Below the pieces are notes generated by a model. The model was not told where the DNA came from. It worked only from the letters and a program-made list of their open reading frames with translations, and ran no database searches. Source: Methanobacteriota archaeon (GTDB lineage: Archaea > Halobacteriota > Methanosarcinia > Methanosarcinales > Methanoperedenaceae). Taken from it: DNA of 11,327 nucleotides. The position numbers and the translations under genes were made by a program. The DNA lies in contig JAHIFK010000320.1 in NCBI GenBank assembly GCA_018900975.1, positions 1 to 11,327 on the forward strand. The letters are read 5' to 3'. Positions 1 through 7,100 of the stretch are shown one piece after another. Position 1 is the first letter of the stretch; every line of letters starts with the position of its first letter.

Positions 1-78
1 ATACACTACAAAATATATGACTTTTATTTTTGATTTTTAGGAAATTTTAAGGATTGGGCGAAACTTATTAAATAAATC

Positions 79-94
79 GATAAGTTATATATTT
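79..94 (+). promoter_or_regulatory. Archaeal BRE/TATA promoter for the TPR membrane protein gene
   Basis: A purine-containing stretch (CGATAAG) is followed by TTATATATTT, a good match to an archaeal BRE plus TATA box. Archaeal transcription usually starts about 25 nt downstream of the TATA centre, here near position 115. That is far upstream of the first in-frame ATG at 265 but very close to ATG codons at 122 and 132. The promoter position therefore suggests that translation originally began near 122 rather than at 265. Confidence 0.5.
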
Positions 95-264
95 AAAAAG
101 TCACAAGACTAACTTGACGCTATGGAATAATATGGAGTGTTTCAGCGACTATTATATTACGGATTACAGTTATTCATCCTGATGCTGAAATCCTAGACGA
201 ATCGAAAAAAAGATGGGGGACTATATCAGGGATTTTTAGCGGATTTTCAATAACTGTAGGTATC

Positions 265-1998
265 ATGCTACTTGGTAGTGGTTTCGATCTTTCAATTTCT
301 AGGATCCCATTGTTAGCAGTCATAACTTTATCATTCATTAGCTTTCTTATTTCCAGCCCTTTGATCGTGAGAGCAGATAAAAAAGCTAAAAACTATCTTG
401 AATATCTCCAAACAGTTCCTGGCCTTTTCGATATTTCTAAATCCCTTTCAATCCAAGCAAACAATCTATTCCATCAGAAAAAATATCCTGAAGCCCTGCA
501 AACATATGAAAAAGCCATGAACCATTTCACCAGCGCCGACGAAGGCGCGAAAGCCCTCAACGATATCGAGCTGACAAATACAATTTCAAATAACATCTCT
601 GTGCTACAGAAAAATATCATTTCCTGTAAAAACACGATTGGCACAGAATTAGCGGTAAAAGCCAGAACAAAATTTGAAAAAATGGATTATATTGGTGCTA
701 TTGAGATTTACAATGAATCGCTCAAATACTTCCAAGATCAAGAACTCATCTCAAAAACAAAATCTAATATCGAAAGCTGCTACGTTGAAATTGATGCTAA
801 TAAGGTGGAAGAGCTTTCTAATCAGACAGCATCGTTGTTGAATGAAACAACCACAATTAATGAACCTTTTAAGGCAAGAGATATTCTAAAACAAGCAGAT
901 ATATTAATTGAGGAGGCTGTTACCCTTGCCAAGAAACGGAATTTCACAGATGCACTTCAGCAATTGAATACGATTTCAAAAAATATCCTTATCCATCGAA
1001 GCGTTATTAATGAACAAATCACATGTGGAATTGATGTTGTTGCTTCGGAAATGTATGGGGTAGAAACTGTAGAGTCAGGAGCTGGTCCAAAAATTACCAC
1101 TGGATCAGTGACATCAAAAGATTTTGGTTTCAGCAAGCAGATAATAATTCTACGAGGGTATGAAGTATTACCTAATAACGACATGCGTTTCGGAATCCGT
1201 GTAGAAAATAATTCCAGATTTTCTGTAATGGATGTACAAATTATTCTTGATTACCCCGAAACACTCTTTTCAATGCATGATAATGAGGTTCAGAGCATTG
1301 GCAACATCACTCCAAATGGCAAAAGAACCGCCACCTACCCCCTCAAACCCCTTGGCTGCATCCACAACGAGCAGATAAACGCCCTCATCACCTACAAAGA
1401 CCACACAGGCAAAAAGCAAACTCTCCACATGCGCTCCAAGGAAGTGCACTGCGTCTGCCCCTTCCTTAAAGAAAAGCCCATGAGTGAGGATGAGTACAGC
1501 CGCCTTGCCGCGAACAGCGAATTTGTGCAGGAGGGTATATCATTCAAAGGCATCAGCATTGAAGATTTGGCGAAATTCATAGGTGAAACATGCAGACATG
1601 TATTATACAAAGTCAAGGAATACGATCTCGATGATAAGAAAGTCATATATCTATCAGGCGAGGCGCTTGGTGAGAAAGCATATTATCTACTGACCGCCGT
1701 TATTCAGGATTATAAAGGCTTAACGCAGGTCCTCCTTCGCGCCCACTCAGACAAGAAGTATGGATTGAACGGATTCATGAACGAGATGGCCGGAAGCATA
1801 CGGCATCTGGTAGGATCGGTGCAGAACGCAAAAGAGATAGGTATCATCGAAAATACACAGGTGATCAACATAATTAATTCTGTGGTGCAGAGGACGAGTT
1901 TTGATATGGGTAAAGGTGGCAATGCAAAGGTAAATATCAGGGACAGCGTTGTGCAGCGTTCAGATTTAGGAGAAAATAAATATGAACGCCAGAAATAA
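265..1998 (+). CDS. Membrane-anchored TPR protein with beta-sandwich and SVVQR tail
   Basis: The protein has 577 residues from ATG 265; I do not recognise a specific function. Residues about 13-35 form a transmembrane helix. TPR-like helical hairpins follow at about 60-92 (FHQKKYPEALQTYEKA), 129-160 (ARTKFEKMDYIGAIEIYNES) and, more weakly, 212-240. Residues about 295-400 read as a beta-sandwich containing NGKRTATYPLKPLGC and ending in an HCVCPF cysteine motif (396, 398). A helical domain follows at 415-525, then a tail carrying SVVQRT and SVVQRS, a repeated motif I associate with archaeal signalling-like proteins from memory. The frame stays open upstream to 118 and encodes a plausible second hydrophobic segment, but it contains no ATG, GTG or TTG, so the true N-terminus is probably longer and frame-shifted. 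The gene overlaps the SWIM gene by 17 nt. A scaffold role through the TPRs is inference. Confidence 0.75.
   Translation: MLLGSGFDLSISRIPLLAVITLSFISFLISSPLIVRADKKAKNYLEYLQTVPGLFDISKSLSIQANNLFHQKKYPEALQTYEKAMNHFTSADEGAKALNDIELTNTISNNISVLQKNIISCKNTIGTELAVKARTKFEKMDYIGAIEIYNESLKYFQDQELISKTKSNIESCYVEIDANKVEELSNQTASLLNETTTINEPFKARDILKQADILIEEAVTLAKKRNFTDALQQLNTISKNILIHRSVINEQITCGIDVVASEMYGVETVESGAGPKITTGSVTSKDFGFSKQIIILRGYEVLPNNDMRFGIRVENNSRFSVMDVQIILDYPETLFSMHDNEVQSIGNITPNGKRTATYPLKPLGCIHNEQINALITYKDHTGKKQTLHMRSKEVHCVCPFLKEKPMSEDEYSRLAANSEFVQEGISFKGISIEDLAKFIGETCRHVLYKVKEYDLDDKKVIYLSGEALGEKAYYLLTAVIQDYKGLTQVLLRAHSDKKYGLNGFMNEMAGSIRHLVGSVQNAKEIGIIENTQVINIINSVVQRTSFDMGKGGNAKVNIRDSVVQRSDLGENKYERQK
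1968..1972 (+). promoter_or_regulatory. Ribosome binding site for the SWIM zinc-finger gene
   Basis: AGGAG lies 9 nt before ATG 1982, inside the last codons of the TPR gene. It fixes the SWIM start and indicates that the two genes are read from one transcript with overlapping translation. Confidence 0.6.
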
Positions 1999-2659
1999 TA
2001 AAGGGGTCGCATTTCAGGAAATCGATATAAAAAGGGTCTACGGCGACACCATTTTTTATCGTGGCAAGGATTATCTCGATGATGATAGAGTAACATCAGT
2101 CATAAAATTCAAAAATATACTGGCAGGAGTAGTGGAAGGGTCTACTACATATAAAACAGATGTTGACCTGAACAATCTGGGAAGTGAGTGTTCATGCCCT
2201 TACGGCATCAACTGCAAGCATGGTGTCGCTGTGCTGCTTCAATATATGGGGGGAGATTTCAGCGACGGGGATGAGGTCACAAAGAAGCTGGACAGGATGA
2301 GCCGCGAGGAATTGAGGGGCGTCATAGATGCATTGATAAGGGCAAATCCTTCAAATCTTATGTATATGGGAATTCAGGTTGAAGGGGGAGAAATGCGCGG
2401 CGCGAATTCCATGGAAGCCCTGGATGATCAGATCGAATCCAGGCTGCGCCGAATAGTCAATTCACAGGGCGATGAGGCAATTGCAGATGAACTTGCTATG
2501 TTCATCAGAGGTAATGAGAAGGCGCTTTCCAAAGAGCAGATCTTTCACATACTTGAATTTCTTGTGGACAATAGCGAGGAATACGGATGTTTCTATAATG
2601 ACTATTCGGACAGCAGTTATGTTAGGAGATATTTGAGAACCTATGTGATGCATTCGTGA
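1982..2659 (+). CDS. SWIM zinc-finger protein, N-terminal fragment (frame-shifted gene, part 1)
   Basis: This is the N-terminal 225 residues of a SWIM zinc-finger protein. The SWIM signature CxC-x5-CxH is present as C70-S-C72 and C78-K-H80, preceded by the typical YRGKDYLDDDRV stretch (26-37) and a beta-rich segment. SWIM domains bind zinc and usually mediate DNA or protein contacts; the partner here is unknown. The ORF ends at 2657-2659, but the frame +1 reading from 2626 continues smoothly (FENLCDAFVKKQ), so the stop looks like the result of one lost base between 2624 and 2659, possibly in the GG at 2625-2626 or the TTT at 2632-2634. ATG 1982 has a good AGGAG 9 nt upstream. With parts 2 and 3 the intact gene would encode about 440 residues. 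Confidence 0.8.
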   Translation: MNARNNKGVAFQEIDIKRVYGDTIFYRGKDYLDDDRVTSVIKFKNILAGVVEGSTTYKTDVDLNNLGSECSCPYGINCKHGVAVLLQYMGGDFSDGDEVTKKLDRMSREELRGVIDALIRANPSNLMYMGIQVEGGEMRGANSMEALDDQIESRLRRIVNSQGDEAIADELAMFIRGNEKALSKEQIFHILEFLVDNSEEYGCFYNDYSDSSYVRRYLRTYVMHS

Positions 2660-2952
2660 AAAAACAACTTGAAGAAGGGGATTTTGCGCGATTGAAGGAA
2701 ATAAACGAAAGCGATAATTATGATATGCTCGGATCATTCATACACAGGTTGTCAGAAATTGAAAATTCGGAAAATCTGAGAGGTCTTGAGCATTTTATGC
2801 GAGATCTGCTTGATGAAAGATCCTATCTAGAGTTTCTCATCAATTGCGGGCTGATAGAAAAAGCCGGAAAAACTGCTGCGCGCTCTTTTCGAAAAATGTT
2901 TTTCATTCAATTATTTCGGATTATGCGCGAATACAGGTTTGATGCTTGGTGA
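2656..2952 (+). pseudogene. SWIM zinc-finger protein, middle fragment (part 2)
   Basis: A 98-codon reading frame opens nominally at GTG 2656, inside the end of part 1. It has no ribosome binding site of its own, and its frame is open back to 2626 with coding-like sequence, so the GTG is probably not a real start. It encodes a charged helical stretch (QLEEGDFARLKEINES, FLINCGLIEKAGK). From about 2890 the better continuation is in the third frame, which reads NVFHSIISDYARIQV up to a stop at 2940-2942. The last ~18 residues of this ORF are therefore probably out-of-frame noise. A lost base somewhere in 2857-2896, a region with several A5 runs, would explain the switch. Confidence 0.6.
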
Positions 2953-3301
2953 TAAGGAACTTCTGCTCAGGCTCATAGATAAGGAATCCGGCTACTACTT
3001 CAATGTGGATGAAAAGATCAAGGTGCTTGAGTTTTTGCAGGAGGATTACGGGAATGAGGTATTAAGAGAATTCAAAAAACTGGCGAGTTTACTTATTAAT
3101 AAGATGGGGGATCGTGAGTATAAAATGGCAGCAGAATGTGTTTTATCGCTCAGGGATCGTATGGGTGAAGATGCCTGGAAGGAATATGTCAAGGGACTTT
3201 ATAAAGGGCATCTGTCAAAGAGAAACCTCTGGAAAGAATTCAGGGACAGGGGGATATATTTGAAGATGAAAAAAGGAGAAGTTACTCTGGATGAGAAGTG
3301 A
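2939..3301 (+). pseudogene. SWIM zinc-finger protein, C-terminal fragment (part 3)
   Basis: A 120-codon frame opens nominally at TTG 2939, in the same frame as part 1. It encodes a helical, charged C-terminus (LGDKELLLRLIDKES, KVLEFLQEDYGNEVLREF) ending at TGA 3299-3301. No Shine-Dalgarno sequence precedes it, and adding one T to the TTT at 2938-2940 joins it to the third-frame segment (RIQV-LMLGDKEL). Three one-base losses restore the original frame, which is what part 3 shows. I read it as the C-terminus of the same SWIM-family gene, not an independent gene. Confidence 0.6.
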
Positions 3302-3514
3302 AATTACATCAAAAATTCTGAGTCAAGTATACTATTGATCATGCAGCCAACAACACGCCTGCGCATTGCGCCAGTGTTCATCAAAGTCGAAACTTCTGCC
3401 TGATGAGATATTTCAGTTCATCCTCATTTATCCTGTAAGTGGATATTATCCTGATATATCTATTGCGACTCATTATGATAATGCTAATTAGTATAATTAT
3501 TTAATTATTATAAA
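3302..3514. other. Gene-poor spacer between the SWIM gene and the protease operon
   Basis: No plus-strand gene is supported here. The stretch becomes very AT-rich from about 3485. The only coding candidate is the short minus-strand frame described separately at 3332-3473. A small perfect inverted repeat GCGCA-T-TGCGC sits at 3361-3371 but lacks a T tract. No clear terminator for the SWIM gene is visible. Confidence 0.5.
3332..3473 (-). other. Possible tiny divergent gene, frame-disrupted
   Basis: On the minus strand, ATG 3473 opens a 30-codon frame (start MSRNRYIRIISTYR, later INEDELKYLIRQKF) that stops at 3381-3383. A neighbouring frame continues with protein-like sequence (FDFDEHWRNAQACCWLHDQ) to a TAG at 3332-3334. 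Removing one T from the TTT in AAGTTTCGAC would join them into about 45 residues. An AT-rich stretch at 3491-3510 could serve as its promoter. I do not recognise the product; the call rests only on the coding-like look of the two pieces, so it is weak. Confidence 0.25.
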
Positions 3515-3528
3515 GAAAGTTTTAAATA
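3515..3528 (+). promoter_or_regulatory. BRE/TATA promoter of the propeptide-protease operon
   Basis: GAAAG (BRE-like, purine-rich) is directly followed by TTTTAAATA, a strong archaeal TATA match. A start of transcription near 3550 would give a leader of about 65 nt before ATG 3617. That leader contains the 10-bp hairpin at 3561-3592. No other promoter is apparent before the protease gene, so both genes are probably expressed from here. Confidence 0.55.
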
Positions 3529-3560
3529 CTGGTGAGTTCACAAATGAAATTTGTTTAGAG

Positions 3561-3592
3561 TGGTTTGTCTAATTGGCGGATGAGACAAACCA
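3561..3592 (+). promoter_or_regulatory. Perfect 10-bp inverted repeat in the predicted 5' leader
   Basis: TGGTTTGTCT (3561-3570) and AGACAAACCA (3583-3592) are exact reverse complements around a 12-nt loop. In RNA the stem can extend outward by about three more pairs (3558-3560 with 3593-3595, two of them G-U). It lies between the TATA box and the Shine-Dalgarno sequence of the next gene. It could be an operator for a dimeric repressor or an RNA element controlling translation; the sequence does not decide which. Confidence 0.55.
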
Positions 3593-3603
3593 TTTATTTG
3601 TGG

Positions 3604-3611
3604 AAAGGTGG
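3604..3611 (+). promoter_or_regulatory. Ribosome binding site deciding the start at ATG 3617
   Basis: AAAGGTGG pairs well with the archaeal anti-Shine-Dalgarno sequence and lies 5 nt before ATG 3617. The alternative GTG at 3608 sits inside this element, so ATG 3617 is the more likely initiator. Confidence 0.6.
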
Positions 3612-3616
3612 TAAGA

Positions 3617-4117
3617 ATGATATTGGATAATTTCACTGAAAAATTTCCCAATGTTATCGCGATTGGGATAATTGCCTTCATTTTGATATCCCCGGTTACA
3701 GGGCAGACATATAATAATACACTGCCGGACAGCAAGAATCCAAAGCTTGAGTCCATATTATCGCAATTGATAGTCTCTGATGATATGCCTGATTTTGCTT
3801 TTGCACACAACCTGGATATGCAGGATGGTAAGGTAAGAGTGGTTATAGAAATGATAAATGAAACGGCTCTACTTCCTGATTATGTGATCGAAGAGACGCG
3901 TTATAAGAACAAAGTTCAGGCGCTTGTCCCGATGGAAAAAGTAGAAGAATTATCTGGTGAGACCAATGTGACTTTTATACGGGCTCCTTTGAAACCATAT
4001 GCTGACATAGCGACCCCGGCTGCGACAACACCCCTAAAATCAGGGTTCAACCTGGTTATTCCGTTCATTCTTTCTATGTTATTGATATTCTTGTTCATGA
4101 AAATAAGGAAGTGGTGA
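3617..4117 (+). CDS. Small membrane protein resembling the downstream protease's propeptide
   Basis: The protein has 166 residues from ATG 3617 (a GTG at 3608 would add three). Residues about 12-30 form a signal peptide or N-terminal helix, and 144-161 form a C-terminal transmembrane helix followed by KIRKW. Between them, residues 71-131 resemble residues 72-135 of the protease encoded next: KVRVVIEM matches IQVVFEL, VQALVP matches VQASVP, and FIRAPLKPYAD matches YVRSPMRPYKD. In the protease this region precedes the catalytic domain, where an I9-type propeptide (chaperone/inhibitor) normally sits. Here it stands alone with no protease domain, tethered to the membrane and predicted to face outward. 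The gene overlaps the protease start by 7 nt, implying coupled translation. A trans-acting chaperone or inhibitor is my inference; a simple duplicated relic is the alternative. Confidence 0.8.
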   Translation: MILDNFTEKFPNVIAIGIIAFILISPVTGQTYNNTLPDSKNPKLESILSQLIVSDDMPDFAFAHNLDMQDGKVRVVIEMINETALLPDYVIEETRYKNKVQALVPMEKVEELSGETNVTFIRAPLKPYADIATPAATTPLKSGFNLVIPFILSMLLIFLFMKIRKW

Positions 4118-7100
4118 AATTGTTAAAAAGTAGTATGTATTTGAGGTTAGTGCTGCTTGTAGTTGGGATTCTTATTGTTTCGACCTCTGCAGCAGTTGAG
4201 CGTGCAGACCAGGATTTTCAGATAGATGCAGCATATGCAAAAAACAAAATCCATCCAAAGATAGAATCGAATCTCTTGAAGGAAAAATCAGGCGCTTTCG
4301 CAGCGCAAATCCAGAGTGAAAGTACGATACAGGTGGTTTTTGAACTGAAAGACAGCGATAAATCCTACATCAGGTCCCTTGAGGACAATGGCGCAGTCGT
4401 TGAAGCCGTGCATAAGAACCTTGTCCAGGCATCTGTTCCAGCCTCGAAGCTTAAGGTGATGTCTGAGATGCCTTTTGTTGACTACGTCCGTAGTCCTATG
4501 AGGCCTTACAAAGACGGCGTTGTCAGCGAAGGCGTCGGGGTCATTAATGCGAGCAAATTACACAGCCTTGGTTTTGATGGAAGCGGTGTGAAAATTGCAG
4601 TGCTCGACCTTGGTTTTGCAAATTATTCTTCGAAACTTGGAATTGAGCTTCCAGATATTGTGACAGTAAGATCGTTCAGTAGAAATGGTATTGAAGCCGA
4701 TGGAGAAATTCATGGCACTGCGGTTGCAGAAATAGTATATGACATCGCACCAAATGCTTCAATGTACTTTATAAACTTTGATACTGATATTAATTTTTCA
4801 GCCGCAGTAGATTATGCTATTAGCCAGGATGTGGATATTATTTCGATGTCTGTAGGCTGGCTGCCTGGACCTTATGACGGCACAGGATTCATTGATGATA
4901 TTGTGAATAATGCCACCACAAAGGGGATCGTATGGGTGAACAGTGCAGGGAATTATGCACAGAAACACTGGGAGGGGAGATATAAAGAGATAACTATTAC
5001 GGTTGGCACTGAAACTTGGCCAGTTCATGATTTTGGAGGTGGAGATAAAACTAATTCATTTTATGCTCTAGAAGGGGATACAATTGAGGCCATCTTGAGC
5101 TGGAACAATTGGCCTCGTTCAAATCAGGATTATGACCTCCTTTTAGTAAATGATACAGATATTGTCTGGGGATCGGGAAACACTCAAAATGGAACGCAAG
5201 AACCATACGAAGCATTCTCATATAAAGTCCCAAAATCTGAGCAATATGGGATTATTATCCTAAAATATAGTGCTACTCAGCCAGTGGATTTCGATCTATA
5301 TCTTATGAGCGATCATTCTCTTGAGTATAAGGTGGCTGAAAGCAGCCTCAGCTTACCAGCCGATTCGAGGGATGTCATAGCTGTTGGTGCAACCTACTGG
5401 TCAAATGATACTTTAGAATCTTTTAGTTCGCAGGGTCCAACGAACGACGGTAGAATAAAGCCAGATGTAGTGGCGCCTGATGGAGTGTTAACTTCCACTT
5501 CCAACCCATACAGGTTTTTTGGCACCTCAGCTTCAGCACCTCATGTAACAGGCGCGGCGGGGCTTCTGCTGCAATTAAACCAATCCCTTAGTGCAAACCA
5601 GTTGAAACAAGCTATGGAAAATGGAGCCAAGGACTTAGGCACGGCAGGTAAGGACAATAAATACGGTGCTGGAAGGATAGATGTTTATGGAGCTTATTTG
5701 CAGATCGTACCCCCTGTAATAACTTTTTCCTCATTGACACCTGAGAATAATAACGTCACTTCTCTGAATTGGGTATATGTAAATATATCTTCGGATGAGC
5801 TTTTGAACACTGCGTTGTTAGAATGGAATGGATTAAACGAAAGCATGCTGGGTAGCGGTTCCAATTGGTATAAGAATAAGACCTCTTTGAGTGATGGAGT
5901 TTATTATTTTAGAGTATGGGGCAGAAATTATGGTGGCAAATGGAATGTGAGCGAGAAAAGGAATGTTACTTTAGATCTTACTCCGCCGATTGTGATCATT
6001 ACTTCACCCACAAACAACTCTTTTGTGAATCATCCGAATGTAACCATTAGAGGAAACGCAACGGATAACTTTAGAATAACAACAGGATGTATTGAGCATA
6101 TATCCGTGGGAGGTGGTAGCAGTGGCTGCGGAGGGCCGATAAATAATAAGTCCATAAATTTTAGTCATAATATTACATTGCAGGAAGGAAAGAACTTTAT
6201 TAAAGTCACATATATAGATGGCGCAAACAATTCTGGCAGTGCATCAGTAAATGTTACTCTTGACACAATTCCTCCTGTATTTAACTCCGTGTTCCTGAAT
6301 GATAGTATGATGAAGATGGGCGATAGTTTCTACTTAGAGGTAAATGCAACCGATGATCTAAGTGAATCTCTCAATATTACAATGCATGTAATAAATGAAT
6401 CCGGTGTTGAGGTCCATAATAAAACATTGGGAAAATTCGCGTCTGGACTTTATAGATTGAATGGAACTGTCGATATGAAATTACCAGAAGGGAATCTGAC
6501 GTTAAATATCTCTGCTACGGATAAGGCAGGGAATACAGCATACAACGACTCCCGAGAAATAACCATTGACAAGACGAAACCTGCCGTGACCAATCTCTCT
6601 CTGTCAGTTTTGACACCTGGAATTAATTATCCGGTCAATATTACCCTGGATGTGAAAGATATTCATCTCAATATTTCGAGCATATTCGTTGAAGTGAAAC
6701 ATCCAGATAGCTATTTGAACAGGTCATCAATGGAGGGGAACGGACCCTATTACTGCAATTACACCAATACCTCGAAATTCGGCAGATACAATGTGACAAT
6801 AAATGCATCTGACCGTGCAGGCAACATTAACAGTACCGAGAAGACATGGTTCGTCACAAAGATTATAACAAACAAATCGTATAGTTCAAATATCACTATT
6901 CGCGCCAATGATCGGGGAGAGATCGCAACCGGTACAAAAATATGGGATAAAACAAACTTCCTCGGGCTTGTGATCAATGAAACGCTTAGCGTGCAGAATG
7001 TTTCAGGGAGAATAATACCTAAGGGTGAACTATTATACAACACATCTATGCAGTCAGTGAAGTACAAAGTTAATGAATTCAATTCAAGCATGAATGTGGA

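Noticed and set aside
1710..2096. A 128-codon minus-strand frame across the TPR/SWIM boundary
   Set aside because: It is antisense to two supported coding regions, has a basic and cysteine-rich low-plausibility composition, and has no promoter or ribosome binding site.
2624..2952. Programmed ribosomal frameshifting in the SWIM gene
   Set aside because: Three separate shifts would be needed, no slippery heptamer with a downstream structure is evident, and a similar error pattern appears in unrelated genes.
3361..3371. GCGCA-T-TGCGC palindrome as a terminator of the SWIM gene
   Set aside because: The stem is only 5 bp and no T tract follows.
3538..3810. A 90-codon minus-strand frame opposite the operon leader and the propeptide-like gene
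   Set aside because: It runs through the leader hairpin and is antisense to a gene with a clear Shine-Dalgarno sequence and a recognisable domain.
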